Part shown: positions 36,857 to 45,859 of the stretch, in pieces
How positions within the stretch are numbered: position 1 is the stretch's first letter
Layout of the letters: every line of letters begins with the position of its first letter
From: Kineothrix alysoides
GTDB taxonomy: Bacteria; Bacillota; Clostridia; Lachnospirales; Lachnospiraceae
DNA: 64,000 nt
Direction of reading: 5' to 3'
Assembly (NCBI RefSeq): GCF_000732725.1
Contig: NZ_JPNB01000001.1
Span: forward strand, 1,240,001 to 1,304,000
Made by a program: the position numbers and the translations under genes
The notes under the pieces: generated by a model
Told to the model about the DNA's origin: nothing
Databases searched by the model: none
Seen by the model: the letters and a program-made list of their open reading frames with translations, nothing else

Positions 36857-38053
36857 ATGAATATATTAGTAATAAACTGCGGCAGCTCTTCTCTTAAGTT
36901 TCAGTTAATAAACGCCGCGGATGAGAAGTTGATTGCAAAGGGACTTTGTGAAAGAATAGGAATCGAAGGAAGTCAGTTAGTGTATGCTCCTACCGGAGGA
37001 GAAAAAATAACAACGGTAACTCCGATGAAGGATCATACACAGGCGATAGGGCTTGTTCTGAATGCTCTAACGGATGAGAAGGCGGGTGTTGTAAAAAGCC
37101 TTCAGGAAATCAGCGCGGTGGGACACCGTATCGTGCACGGCGGAGAGAAGTTCGCCGCTTCCACCATTATCACCGATGAAGTGATTGAGGCAATCCAAGA
37201 GTGCAATGAGCTTGCGCCTCTGCACAATCCGGCAAATCTTGTGGGCATTGATGCATGCAGGGAGCTTATGCCGTCGACACCTATGGTAGCCGTATTCGAT
37301 ACCGCTTTCCATCAGACGATGCCGGAGGAAGCGTATATGTATGCGATTCCTTATGAGTATTATCAGAAATATAAGGTGAGAAGGTACGGCTTTCACGGCA
37401 CCAGCCATTCCTATGTATCCCACAGGGCGGCAAAGCTTCTAGGCAAAAACTATGAGGATTTGAAGATTATCGTATGTCATCTGGGAAACGGAGCCAGCGT
37501 GTCGGCGGTGAAGAACGGAAAATGCGTGGATACTTCTATGGGACTTACGCCCCTTGAAGGCCTGATCATGGGAACCCGTTCCGGCGATATCGATCCGGCA
37601 ATTATTGAATTTATCGCCCATAAAGAAGGAAAAAACATCGATCAGATTATGGATATTCTCAATAAGGAATCCGGAGTGTTAGGGCTTTCCGGCGGATTGT
37701 CCTCCGATTTCAGAGACTTGGTAGCAGGCTATGAAAAGGGTGACGCAGCTTCTGTTCGCACGATGAAGGCTTTCGCCTACAGAGTGGCTAAGTATATCGG
37801 TGCGTATACGGCAGCGATGAACGGTGTGGATGCCATTTGCTTTACAGCAGGATTTGGAGAAAACAGCGGATTTATCCGAAACCTCGTTTGCGACTATCTT
37901 GGCTTTCTGGGAATCGCTTTGGATGAGCAGGCGAATAAGGCACAAGGGGAAGAAACCGTGGTTTCTGCGGCAGGTTCCAGAACAAAGGTACTCGCCATTC
38001 CTACCAATGAGGAGCTGGCAATAGCAAGAGAAACGTTTGCACTGGTAAAATAA
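36857..38053 (+). CDS. ackA: Acetate kinase
   Basis: This 398-residue ASKHA-fold kinase converts acetyl phosphate and ADP to acetate and ATP. The canonical start MNILVINCGSSSLKFQL is at ATG 36857. Other marks are VGHRIVHGGEKF, VAVFDTAFHQTMPE, RRYGFHGTSH near 180 with the catalytic Arg/His neighbourhood, and LGNGASV. The Shine-Dalgarno before 36857 is weak, while a better one precedes an in-frame TTG at 36791; the latter would add 22 residues unlike any acetate kinase I know. Paired with pta. Confidence 0.95.
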   Translation: MNILVINCGSSSLKFQLINAADEKLIAKGLCERIGIEGSQLVYAPTGGEKITTVTPMKDHTQAIGLVLNALTDEKAGVVKSLQEISAVGHRIVHGGEKFAASTIITDEVIEAIQECNELAPLHNPANLVGIDACRELMPSTPMVAVFDTAFHQTMPEEAYMYAIPYEYYQKYKVRRYGFHGTSHSYVSHRAAKLLGKNYEDLKIIVCHLGNGASVSAVKNGKCVDTSMGLTPLEGLIMGTRSGDIDPAIIEFIAHKEGKNIDQIMDILNKESGVLGLSGGLSSDFRDLVAGYEKGDAASVRTMKAFAYRVAKYIGAYTAAMNGVDAICFTAGFGENSGFIRNLVCDYLGFLGIALDEQANKAQGEETVVSAAGSRTKVLAIPTNEELAIARETFALVK

Positions 38054-38080
38054 GTTACTGTTCACTCCGTTCACAGTAAC
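38054..38080. repeat. 27-bp palindromic repeat after ackA
   Basis: The unit begins GTTACTGT and ends ACAGTAAC, forming an 8-bp stem with an 11-nt loop, immediately after the ackA stop. Its exact reverse complement recurs at 61379-61405 after rplS. No T-run follows on the plus strand. It resembles REP-type extragenic palindromes. Confidence 0.8.
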
Positions 38081-38091
38081 AAAAATAACTA

Positions 38092-38120
38092 TTGACAAAA
38101 AAGTATACGATATGTATAAT
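38092..38120 (+). promoter_or_regulatory. Consensus sigma-A promoter of yceD-rpmF
   Basis: TTGACA (38092-38097), a 17-bp spacer and TATAAT (38115-38120) match the consensus exactly. It lies 42 bp before the DUF177 start codon and should be one of the strongest promoters in the window, fitting ribosomal protein expression. Confidence 0.9.
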
Positions 38121-38161
38121 TGACAAAGTGTGAAAATGATTATTTTCATAAGGAGTCAGCT

Positions 38162-38686
38162 ATGTTAATGAACCTAACTGATGTTTTAACATCCGAAGGA
38201 AAAGTGGTGGAGAAGCAGGTAGATGTGGATATAGCGGAGCTGAATTGCCGTTTAGGCGATTTTCCCGTAATCCAGAAGACACCCTTGACACTTACTTTAA
38301 CTAATCTTGGAACGAACAAAGCGTCTATTGAGGGGAAGATGGAACTCACATTTGCCATGAGCTGTGACAGATGTCTGAAGTCTGTCAATCAGAAGGTGAC
38401 ACTCGACTTTATGCGGACGGTGGAAGGACCGGACGAATATAAGGAAGACGCGCAGGATGATGAGCAGAATTTCATGGAAGGTTACCAGCTTAATGTAGAC
38501 GGCTTAATTAAGAATGAGTGTTTTATGGACTTGCCGATGAAGGTCTTGTGCAAGCCGGACTGCAAAGGAATTTGCATGAAGTGCGGAAAAGACCTGAATG
38601 CGGAAGCGTGCGATTGTGATACATTTGTACCCGATCCGAGAATGGCAAGGATAAAAGATATCTTTGATGCAAATAAGGAGGTGTAA
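38162..38686 (+). CDS. DUF177 (YceD-family) protein
   Basis: This 174-residue protein starts at ATG 38162 after AAGGAG; an in-frame ATG at 38120 lies in the promoter and cannot be used. It has the YceD/DUF177 pattern, including the CxxC pair CDRCL near 65 and the C-terminal CKPDCKGICMKCGKDL near 130-147. The family sits next to rpmF in most bacteria and is linked to 23S rRNA or L32 handling. It is two bases from rpmF. Confidence 0.9.
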   Translation: MLMNLTDVLTSEGKVVEKQVDVDIAELNCRLGDFPVIQKTPLTLTLTNLGTNKASIEGKMELTFAMSCDRCLKSVNQKVTLDFMRTVEGPDEYKEDAQDDEQNFMEGYQLNVDGLIKNECFMDLPMKVLCKPDCKGICMKCGKDLNAEACDCDTFVPDPRMARIKDIFDANKEV

Positions 38687-38688
38687 CA

Positions 38689-38868
38689 ATGTCTATTTGT
38701 CCCAAGAATAAATCTTCCAAAGGTAGAAGAGATAAGAGAAGAGCGAACTGGAAAATGAGCGCTCCTACATTGGTTAAATGCAGCAAATGCGGTGCTCTTA
38801 TGATGCCCCACAGAGTATGCAAAAAATGTGGCTCTTACAACAAAAAAGAAATTATCGCAGTAGATTAA
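38689..38868 (+). CDS. rpmF: 50S ribosomal protein L32
   Basis: This 59-residue protein starts MSICPKNKSSKGRRDKRR at ATG 38689 (AAGGAGGTG upstream) and ends ...IAVD at TAA 38866. The zinc-ribbon form with four cysteines is visible in CSKCGALMMPHRVCKKCG. Order yceD-rpmF-plsX is the classical one. Confidence 0.95.
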   Translation: MSICPKNKSSKGRRDKRRANWKMSAPTLVKCSKCGALMMPHRVCKKCGSYNKKEIIAVD

Positions 38869-38882
38869 TGATTGAAAAGCTG

Positions 38883-38916
38883 AGGTTTTCCTAATAAATT
38901 AGGAAGACCTTTTTTC
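38883..38916 (+). terminator. Terminator after rpmF
   Basis: AGGTTTTCCTAA pairs with TTAGGAAGACCT with one mismatch, followed by TTTTTT. The T-run also begins the left arm of the next inverted repeat. Confidence 0.88.
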
Positions 38917-39096
38917 ATGCAATAGGAAAGAGCCTCTATTGCATGAAAAATGAATGCGCAGCTACACGCGCGGAACAAAAAGTATGCTGCTAAAGTGTTT
39001 GGCGGTGGGAGTGTTTGAAGCATACCTTTATTCTATATTAGGAAGGTGCCCCCTATTGCATGAAAATGGATGCGCAGCTACGCGTGTGAAACAAAA
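38910..39096. repeat. Inverted and direct repeats between rpmF and plsX
   Basis: TTTTTCATGCAATAG (38911-38925) and CTATTGCATGAAAAA (38936-38950) are perfect 15-bp inverted arms. The right arm opens a ~45-bp unit (38936-38980) that recurs with few changes at 39053-39096: both read CTATTGCATGAAAA, then ATGCGCAGCTAC, then an imperfect GCGC pair, then AACAAAA. Between them, GTATGCT/AGCATAC forms another stem. No protein in this stretch is convincing. Confidence 0.75.
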
Positions 39097-39119
39097 TTTT
39101 TTTGTGTATGAAAAACAAC

Positions 39120-39148
39120 TTGATTTTTATATATGGGTTTAGTATATT
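39120..39148 (+). promoter_or_regulatory. Promoter of plsX
   Basis: TTGATT (39120-39125), 17 bp and TATATT (39143-39148), 26 bp before the plsX start codon. It follows directly after the second repeat copy. Confidence 0.65.
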
Positions 39149-39173
39149 AAAGAAAGATATTAGGAGGTTGCAT

Positions 39174-40187
39174 ATGTCAGAGTTGGTGAAAGTTGCTGTC
39201 GATGCGATGGGCGGAGACAATGCGCCGGAAGAAATCGTAAAGGGTGCGGTTGAAGCGGTAAAGGAGAGCAGTAAAGTTAAGATCTATCTGGTAGGAATTG
39301 AGGATAGGATCAAAGATGAGCTGAAAAAGTACAATTACCCTTCGCAGCAGGTGGAAATCGTAAATGCGGCGGAAGTTATCGAGACGGCAGAGCCTCCGGT
39401 CATGGCAATTCGCAAGAAGAAGGATTCCTCCATTGTGAAAGCTCTTCAGTTGGTGAAGGAAGGAACCTGCGATGCATATATATCTGCAGGGAGTACCGGG
39501 GCGACACTAGTCGGAGGACAGGTCATCGTAGGACGGTTAAACGGAGTGGAGAGACCGCCTTTAGCACCTCTTATACCGACGGAAAAGGGCGCTGCACTTT
39601 TGATCGACTGCGGAGCCAATGTGGATGCCAGGTCTTCCCATCTCGTACAATTTGCGAAAATGGGAAGCGTATATATGGAAAGCATTATGGGAATTAAGAA
39701 TCCCAAGGTTGCGATTGTTAATATCGGAGCCGAGGAGGATAAAGGGAACGCTCTTGTAAAAGAAACCTTTCCTTTGTTAAGGAACTGTCCGGACATCAAT
39801 TTTATCGGAAGCATCGAAGCGAGAGATATTCCGGCAGGCTATGCGGACGTCATTGTCTGCGAGGCATTCGTAGGAAATGTTATTTTGAAATTATACGAAG
39901 GAGTGGGAGGAACGCTCATTAAGAAGGTAAAAGCCGGAATGATGACTTCCCTCCGTAGTAAAATAGGTGCATTGTTAGTAAAGCCTGCCTTAAAGGAGAC
40001 TTTAAAGACTTTCGACTTGGAGCAATACGGCGGTGCGCCGCTTTTGGGGCTCAAGGGACTGGTAGTAAAGACACACGGCAGTTCAAAAGCAGTCGAAATC
40101 AAAAATTCTGTTCTTCAATGTATCACATTTAGCGAGCAGAAGATTAATGATAAAATAAAAGAAAAAATTACTCTTGAGAATGAATAA
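39174..40187 (+). CDS. plsX: Phosphate acyltransferase
   Basis: This 337-residue enzyme makes acyl phosphate from acyl-ACP for phospholipid synthesis. It starts at ATG 39174 after AGGAGG; MSELVKVAVDAMGGDNAPE is the family start. Other marks are SAGSTGATLVGGQVIVGR near 105 and LIDCGANVDARS. It precedes acpP by 15 bp, matching its acyl-ACP substrate. Confidence 0.95.
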   Translation: MSELVKVAVDAMGGDNAPEEIVKGAVEAVKESSKVKIYLVGIEDRIKDELKKYNYPSQQVEIVNAAEVIETAEPPVMAIRKKKDSSIVKALQLVKEGTCDAYISAGSTGATLVGGQVIVGRLNGVERPPLAPLIPTEKGAALLIDCGANVDARSSHLVQFAKMGSVYMESIMGIKNPKVAIVNIGAEEDKGNALVKETFPLLRNCPDINFIGSIEARDIPAGYADVIVCEAFVGNVILKLYEGVGGTLIKKVKAGMMTSLRSKIGALLVKPALKETLKTFDLEQYGGAPLLGLKGLVVKTHGSSKAVEIKNSVLQCITFSEQKINDKIKEKITLENE

Positions 40188-40202
40188 GAAAGGGCTATTA
40201 TC

Positions 40203-40433
40203 ATGGAATTCGAAAAATTAAAAAAAATCATTGCCGAGGTGCTCAACGTGGACCCGGAGGAAATTACGCTGGAAACTACTTTTGCGGATGATTTAGGAGC
40301 TGATTCCTTGGATGTATTTCAAATTGTTATGGGAATTGAGGAAGAATTTGACATTGAGATTCCTGCGGAAGAGGCTGAAAAGATTAGTACGGTTGAAGAG
40401 GCGGTTGAGTTAATCAAGAGCGCTATGAATTAG
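40203..40433 (+). CDS. acpP: Acyl carrier protein
   Basis: This 76-residue acidic four-helix protein has the phosphopantetheine serine in [14 protein letters not shown] (Ser 37). It carries acyl chains for fatty acid synthesis. It lies between plsX and rnc, as in many Firmicutes, and is followed by a terminator. Confidence 0.96.
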   Translation: MEFEKLKKIIAEVLNVDPEEITLETTFADDLGADSLDVFQIVMGIEEEFDIEIPAEEAEKISTVEEAVELIKSAMN

Positions 40434-40451
40434 TAACTATGTAGAGTATCG

Positions 40452-40475
40452 AAAGCCCTATATCAAGGGCTTTTT
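40452..40475 (+). terminator. Terminator or attenuator between acpP and rnc
   Basis: AAAGCCCT pairs with AGGGCTTT (perfect, loop ATATCA or similar), followed by T-rich sequence. It lies only 22 bp before rnc, so some read-through is expected. Confidence 0.8.
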
Positions 40476-40496
40476 CGATGTTTATGGGGGAATGTG

Positions 40497-41186
40497 ATGT
40501 TAACGGAAAATGATTTGAATGAGTTGGAAGGCAAAATAGAGTATTGTTTTAAGGATAAGGAGTTATTAAAACAGGCACTTACCCATAGTTCCTTTGCCAA
40601 CGAACAGAAGATTAAAAGAGCGAAGGATTATGAACGTCTGGAATTTTTGGGGGATGCGGTGCTTGAGCTGGTAACCAGCGACTTTTTGTATCAAAGGCAC
40701 CCGACAATGCCGGAAGGGCAGCTTACGAAAAAGCGTTCTGCGCTTGTATGCGGGCCGGCTTTGGCCTTTTGTGCGGCTGATATTGAAATCGGCAGTTACA
40801 TACAGCTTGGCAGAGGAGAAGAATCCACAGGCGGCAGAGGACGCGATTCCATTACTGCGGATGTTATGGAGGCTATTATCGGCGCTATATATTTGGATGG
40901 AGGATACGAAGCATCCAGCGTTTTCATCCACCGTTTTATATTGTCTGATTTGGAAAATAAAGAACTATTTTATGACAGCAAGACGTTGCTTCAGGAGGAA
41001 GTGCAAAAGGACAGCAAGGGAACTCTGCGCTATGAGCTCGTCAGCGAGACGGGACCGGATCATAACAAGAGATTCGTCATTGAAGCGAGGGTGAACGGAA
41101 AGATTTTGGGAAGAGGTGTCGGAAAAACGAAAAAGGCGGCAGAACAGCAGGCGGCTTATGAAGCCCTTCTGGCATGCAAAGCCTAA
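40497..41186 (+). CDS. rnc: Ribonuclease III
   Basis: This 229-residue dsRNA endonuclease has the signature ERLEFLGDAVLELV near residue 42, the second acidic cluster DVMEAIIGAIYLDGG near 123, and a C-terminal dsRNA-binding domain with GRGVGKTKKAAEQQAA near 205. ATG 40497 follows GGGGGA; a GTG one codon earlier is also possible. It processes rRNA precursors. smc follows within 22 bp. Confidence 0.95.
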   Translation: MLTENDLNELEGKIEYCFKDKELLKQALTHSSFANEQKIKRAKDYERLEFLGDAVLELVTSDFLYQRHPTMPEGQLTKKRSALVCGPALAFCAADIEIGSYIQLGRGEESTGGRGRDSITADVMEAIIGAIYLDGGYEASSVFIHRFILSDLENKELFYDSKTLLQEEVQKDSKGTLRYELVSETGPDHNKRFVIEARVNGKILGRGVGKTKKAAEQQAAYEALLACKA

Positions 41187-41207
41187 AAAGGGGTAATGGG
41201 AGTAACT

Positions 41208-44200
41208 ATGTATTTAAAAAGTATTGAGATACAAGGGTTTAAATCATTTGCAAATAAAATTAATTTTAAGTTTCATAATGGAATCACCGGAATCGTAGGT
41301 CCGAACGGAAGCGGAAAGAGTAATGTAGCTGACGCAGTGCGCTGGGTATTAGGAGAACAGCGCATTAAACAGCTTCGCGGGCCTCTATGCAGGACGTCAT
41401 TTTTTCGGGGACGGAGCTTAGAAAGCCGTTAGGATACGCTTATGTGGCCATTACGCTGGATAATTCGGATCATCAGCTTGCAGTGGACTACGATGAGGTA
41501 ACGGTAGCCAGAAGAATATACCGCTCGGGAGAGAGCGAATACATGTTAAACGGCACACCCTGCCGTTTAAAAGACGTGAATGAATTATTTTACGATACCG
41601 GTATCGGTAAAGAGGGCTATTCCATCATCGGGCAGGGGCAGATCGATAAGATTCTGAGCGGAAAGCCGGAAGATCGAAGAGAGCTTTTCGACGAAGCGGC
41701 AGGCATTGTAAAATTTAAACGCCGCAAATTTGCGGCGCAGAAGAAGCTGGAGGATGAAAAGCAGAACCTGCTTCGTGTGAAAGACATTCTGTCAGAGCTT
41801 GAAAAGCAGACAGGACCGCTCGAAAAGCAGTCTGAAATTGCAAAAATTTATTTAAAGAAAAAAGAAGAATTGAAGACGTTAGACGTGAATGTGTTCCTCT
41901 TGGAAAATAACCGCATCAAAGAGCAGCTTCTGGCCGTAGAGCAAAAATATGGTATTGCAGGCAGCGATTTGCAGGAGACCACGGAGAGGTATGAGGGCAT
42001 CAAGGCGGAGTATGAGCAGATTCAGGGAGAGATTGAGATGCTGGACGAGTCCATCGAGTCGGCGCGCACGCAGCTTACGGATACCGGACTTTTGCGAGGT
42101 AAACTGGAGGGCGAAATCAATGTCTTAAAGGAGCAGATCAATTCTGCCAAAGGAAACGAGAGTCATTTTCGTTCCCGTCTGGAAACGGTGCAGAAGGAAA
42201 TCGACGCAAAAAACATAGACAAAGAAGATATCTTAAAAAATAAAAGCGAAATCGATGGGAAGCTGGCTGAAATAGAAGGTATAAGGGATGAAGCGAGGCG
42301 TTTACTGAACGAAGTTCAGGGTAAGATCGAGGAGCTGAATAACCATATCGAGGCCGGAAAGAATACGATTATCGATGCGCTGAACGGCAGGGCCACCATT
42401 AAGTCTAAAATCGGCCGCTACGATACGATGCTGGAGCAGGCTAATATACGTAAGGCCGAGCTGAATTCCAGATTGCTGCGGGCAAAATCGGACGAGGAGA
42501 AGCAGGAAGAGACCATTAAGCAGCTTCAGGAGGAGTTTGAGAACATTAACGGAGAAATTCGCCGGCTGAACGATTCTCAGACAGTTATCGAAGAGCGCCT
42601 TAGCGGCATGCATAACGAGCTTTCCACCAAGGATCAGAAACTTCGGGATACGCAGGTGGTCTATCACCAAGAGAAATCCAAAATGGAAGCGTTGATTAAT
42701 CTAACGGAGAGATATGACGGTTATGGCGGCAGCGTAAAGCGTGTCATGGAATGCAAGGACGAAGAAAAAGGTATTATCGGCGTGGTAGCCGATATAATCA
42801 AAGTGGATAAGAAGTATGAAACCGCGATAGAGACCGCTTTGGGCGGCAATATTCAGAATATTGTCACGGAGGATGAGGAGACTGCAAAACGGATGATTGC
42901 CATGTTGAAGGCACACAAAGCCGGGAGGGCAACTTTCTTACCTCTTACGAGCATCAAGGATCCGCAGGAATTCAAGAACCTGGAGGCGCTGAAGGAGAAA
43001 GGTGTCATCGGCATGGCGGACGAACTGGTGCAGATGGACAAGAAATATAAGGATGTGGCAAAGTCCATGCTTGGGCGCATCGTGGTAGTAGATCATGTGG
43101 ATAACGCCGTTAAAATAGCGAGAAAGTATAGTTACGGCATCCGAATGGTTACAATAGAGGGCGAGCTTCTTGTGCCGGGCGGTGCTATCAGCGGCGGAGC
43201 ATTTAAAAACAGCAGTAATCTTCTCGGACGCAGGCGTGAGATGGAGGAATTGAACGCCAAGGTTAAAAAGTATCTGGAAGAAATTGATTTGCTGCTGGAG
43301 GATATCGAGGAGACGAAAACGCTTAGAAATAAGCTTCGCATGGAATTGGAGGATACCAAATCCAGACTGCAGGAGGAATTCATCAAGCAGAATACGGCGC
43401 GGATGAACGTTATAAAGGCGCAGGAGAGAAAAAGCGAGGCGGAGGAAGGCTTCGGAGAGCTGAAAACTGAGGAGAAGGAAATCGAGACCCAGATAGTGGA
43501 GATCAAATCCAGCAAAGAGGGTATTCAGAAGGAGTTGGAAGAATCAGAAAACCTGGAAAAACAAGTGGAGCTTCAGATCAACGAGTTCCAGAAGGAACTG
43601 GAGGAGCAGAGGCTGAAGGAGTCCGAGCAGTCTAAGGTAGTGGCAGAGCACGACGTGGGAGTGGAAAAGATGCTCCAGCAGCAAGGCTTCCATAAACAGA
43701 ACGTGGATCGTATCGACAACGAAATCGCCCGCTTCATGTCCGAGCTTATGGAAATCAAGGAGGGCCTTGAAAGAAATGAGGAAGACATAGAGAGAAAGGC
43801 GCAGAACATTGTTGAAATCGAAAAGACAATCGTGTCCTCTAATACCTCAAGAAGTGATGCGGAAGTGAAGATGAAAGAAGACATCACGAAGAAGGAAGAG
43901 CTATCTGCAAAGCAGAAAAACTTTTTCGCTACGAGAGAAGAGCTTTCTGAGAGAATGTCTGCTCTGGATAAAGAGGTATACCGCTTAAGTTCCCAGAAGG
44001 AGAAGCTGGAGGAATCCATCGAAAGCCAGATCAACTATATGTGGGATGAATATGAAATCACCCTTTCGGACGCAGCCTCCCTTAGAGATGAAGAAATGAC
44101 GGACCTTTCGTCGATGAAGAAGGAAATCGCATCGTTAAAGGATGGAATCCGCAAGCTGGGTGATGTTAATGTCAACGCTATCGAGGATTATAAGAATTTG

Positions 44201-44767
44201 ATGGAGCGTTATCTGTTTTTAAAGACCCAGCACGATGATTTGGTGGAGGCGGAGAAAACCTTGACACACATTATCGAGGAGTTGGATACTGCCATGCGTA
44301 AACAGTTCAACGAGAAGTTTACCGAAATAGCCAAGGAGTTCGATAAAGTATTCAAGGAGCTTTTCGGAGGCGGAAAGGGAACGCTGGAGCTGATGGAGGA
44401 CGAAGATATTCTGGAGGCAGGAGTACGTATTATTGCCCAGCCCCCCGGAAAGAAGCTGCAGAATATGATGCAGCTTTCGGGAGGAGAAAAGGCGCTGACA
44501 GCAATCGCATTGCTTTTCGCCATTCAGAATTTAAAGCCGTCACCGTTTTGTCTGTTGGATGAAATAGAAGCGGCTCTGGACGAAAATAACGTAGGCAGGT
44601 TTGCTAAGTATTTACATAAATTAACAAAATACACACAATTTATTGTAATTACCCATAGGCGTGGTACAATGGAAAAGGCGGACCGACTGTATGGTATTAC
44701 GATGCAGGAAAAGGGTGTGTCAACGCTTGTAAGCGTTAATTTAATCGATAAGGACCTTGACGATTAA
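41208..44767 (+). pseudogene. smc: Chromosome segregation protein SMC, interrupted by a -1 frameshift
   Basis: Two reading frames together make a normal ~1186-residue SMC. The first (ATG 41208) carries the start [14 protein letters not shown], Walker [10 protein letters not shown] and WVLGEQ. It goes off frame in the G-run at 41379-41381. The second frame continues at once with [10 protein letters not shown] and runs to 44767 with coiled coils, the hinge (GYGGSVKRVMEC), signature LSGGEKAL and Walker B FCLLDEIEAALDE. One extra G would restore [12 protein letters not shown]. The rest is intact, so a sequencing/assembly error or a very recent mutation is likelier than decay. SMC condenses and segregates chromosomes with ScpAB. 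Confidence 0.93.
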
Positions 44768-44796
44768 ACTATTTAACAACTCATAGAGGAGGGCAC

Positions 44797-45744
44797 ATGG
44801 GCGAGGAAAAGAAAGGCTTTTTTGGAAGGCTTAAGGACGGACTTACCAAGACCAGAGATAATATTGTAAATGGAATCGACTCCGTTTTTAACGGCTTCTC
44901 CGCGATTGATGAAGATTTTTACGAGGAATTGGAAGAAATTCTGATTATGGGAGACATCGGTGTTAACGCTACGAATGCCATTATCGAAAAGCTTCGCGGA
45001 CAAGTAAAGGAAAATCATATCAAACAGCCGTCAGAGTGTAAGGAAATCTTGATTCAAAGCATCAAGGAGCAGATGAAGGTGGGAGAGACGGCATATGACT
45101 TCGAGCAGGAGCAGTCCGTTATTCTTGTAATTGGTGTGAACGGTGTTGGAAAGACCACCTCTGTAGGAAAGCTGGCAGGTATATTGAAGGATCAGGGAAG
45201 GAAGGTACTTCTTGCAGCGGCAGATACTTTCCGTGCGGCGGCAGGAGAACAGCTTACGGAATGGGCGAACCGTGCCGGAGTGGATATTATCGGAGGTTCG
45301 GAGGGATCGGATCCCGCCAGCGTGATTTTCGACGCGGTGAACGCGGCCAAGGCCAGACATGTAGACGTGCTTTTATGCGACACAGCAGGGCGTCTTCACA
45401 ATAAAAAGAATTTGATGGAAGAGCTGAAAAAAATCAACCGGATAATCGATAAGGAATTTCCCGGAGTTCATAGGGAGAATCTGGTCGTGCTTGACGGAAC
45501 CACCGGACAGAACGCTCTTCAACAGGCGAGGGACTTTGGCGAGGTGGCCGATCTGACGGGCATCATTCTCACTAAAATGGATGGGACGGCAAAAGGTGGA
45601 ATCGCAGTAGCTATTCAGTCGGAACTGAATATTCCGGTGAAGTATATCGGAGTGGGCGAGACCCTAGAGGATTTGCAAAAGTTCGATTCCGACCAGTTTG
45701 TAAACGCACTCTTCGATATAAAAGTATCGGGAGAAGAAGAGTAG
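44797..45744 (+). CDS. ftsY: Signal recognition particle receptor
   Basis: This 315-residue SRP GTPase guides Ffh-ribosome complexes to the membrane. It has an NG domain with G1 GVNGVGKTTSVGKLAG near 112, DTFRAAAGEQL, G3 DTAGRLHN and TKMDGTAKGG near 262. The N-terminal acidic A-domain is very short, as in many Clostridia. It starts 29 bp after smc with AGAGGAGGG. Confidence 0.95.
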   Translation: MGEEKKGFFGRLKDGLTKTRDNIVNGIDSVFNGFSAIDEDFYEELEEILIMGDIGVNATNAIIEKLRGQVKENHIKQPSECKEILIQSIKEQMKVGETAYDFEQEQSVILVIGVNGVGKTTSVGKLAGILKDQGRKVLLAAADTFRAAAGEQLTEWANRAGVDIIGGSEGSDPASVIFDAVNAAKARHVDVLLCDTAGRLHNKKNLMEELKKINRIIDKEFPGVHRENLVVLDGTTGQNALQQARDFGEVADLTGIILTKMDGTAKGGIAVAIQSELNIPVKYIGVGETLEDLQKFDSDQFVNALFDIKVSGEEE

Positions 45745-45760
45745 TCCAAGACACTTGCAA

Positions 45761-45818
45761 CAGGTAGAACGCTCGTAACGAGCGGAGAACACCTGAAGCG
45801 AGTACGGAACGCTCGTAA
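45761..45818. repeat. Hairpin with 12-bp direct repeat after ftsY
   Basis: CGCTCG-TAA-CGAGCG (45770-45784) is nested within CAGGT/ACCTG (45761/45795). GAACGCTCGTAA occurs at 45767-45778 and again at 45807-45818. No T-run follows, so it is not an obvious terminator. A TATAAT follows at 45822-45827 without a clear -35 box. Confidence 0.6.
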
Positions 45819-45859
45819 TAGTATAATGAAACAGTAAGACGGATGGAGGATGAGGTAAG

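Noticed and set aside
38910-39096. Possible CRISPR array
   Set aside because: Only two imperfect 45-bp copies with a 70-bp gap and no cas genes in the window.
38954-39142. 62-codon frame between rpmF and plsX
   Set aside because: Entirely within the repeat block and the plsX promoter.
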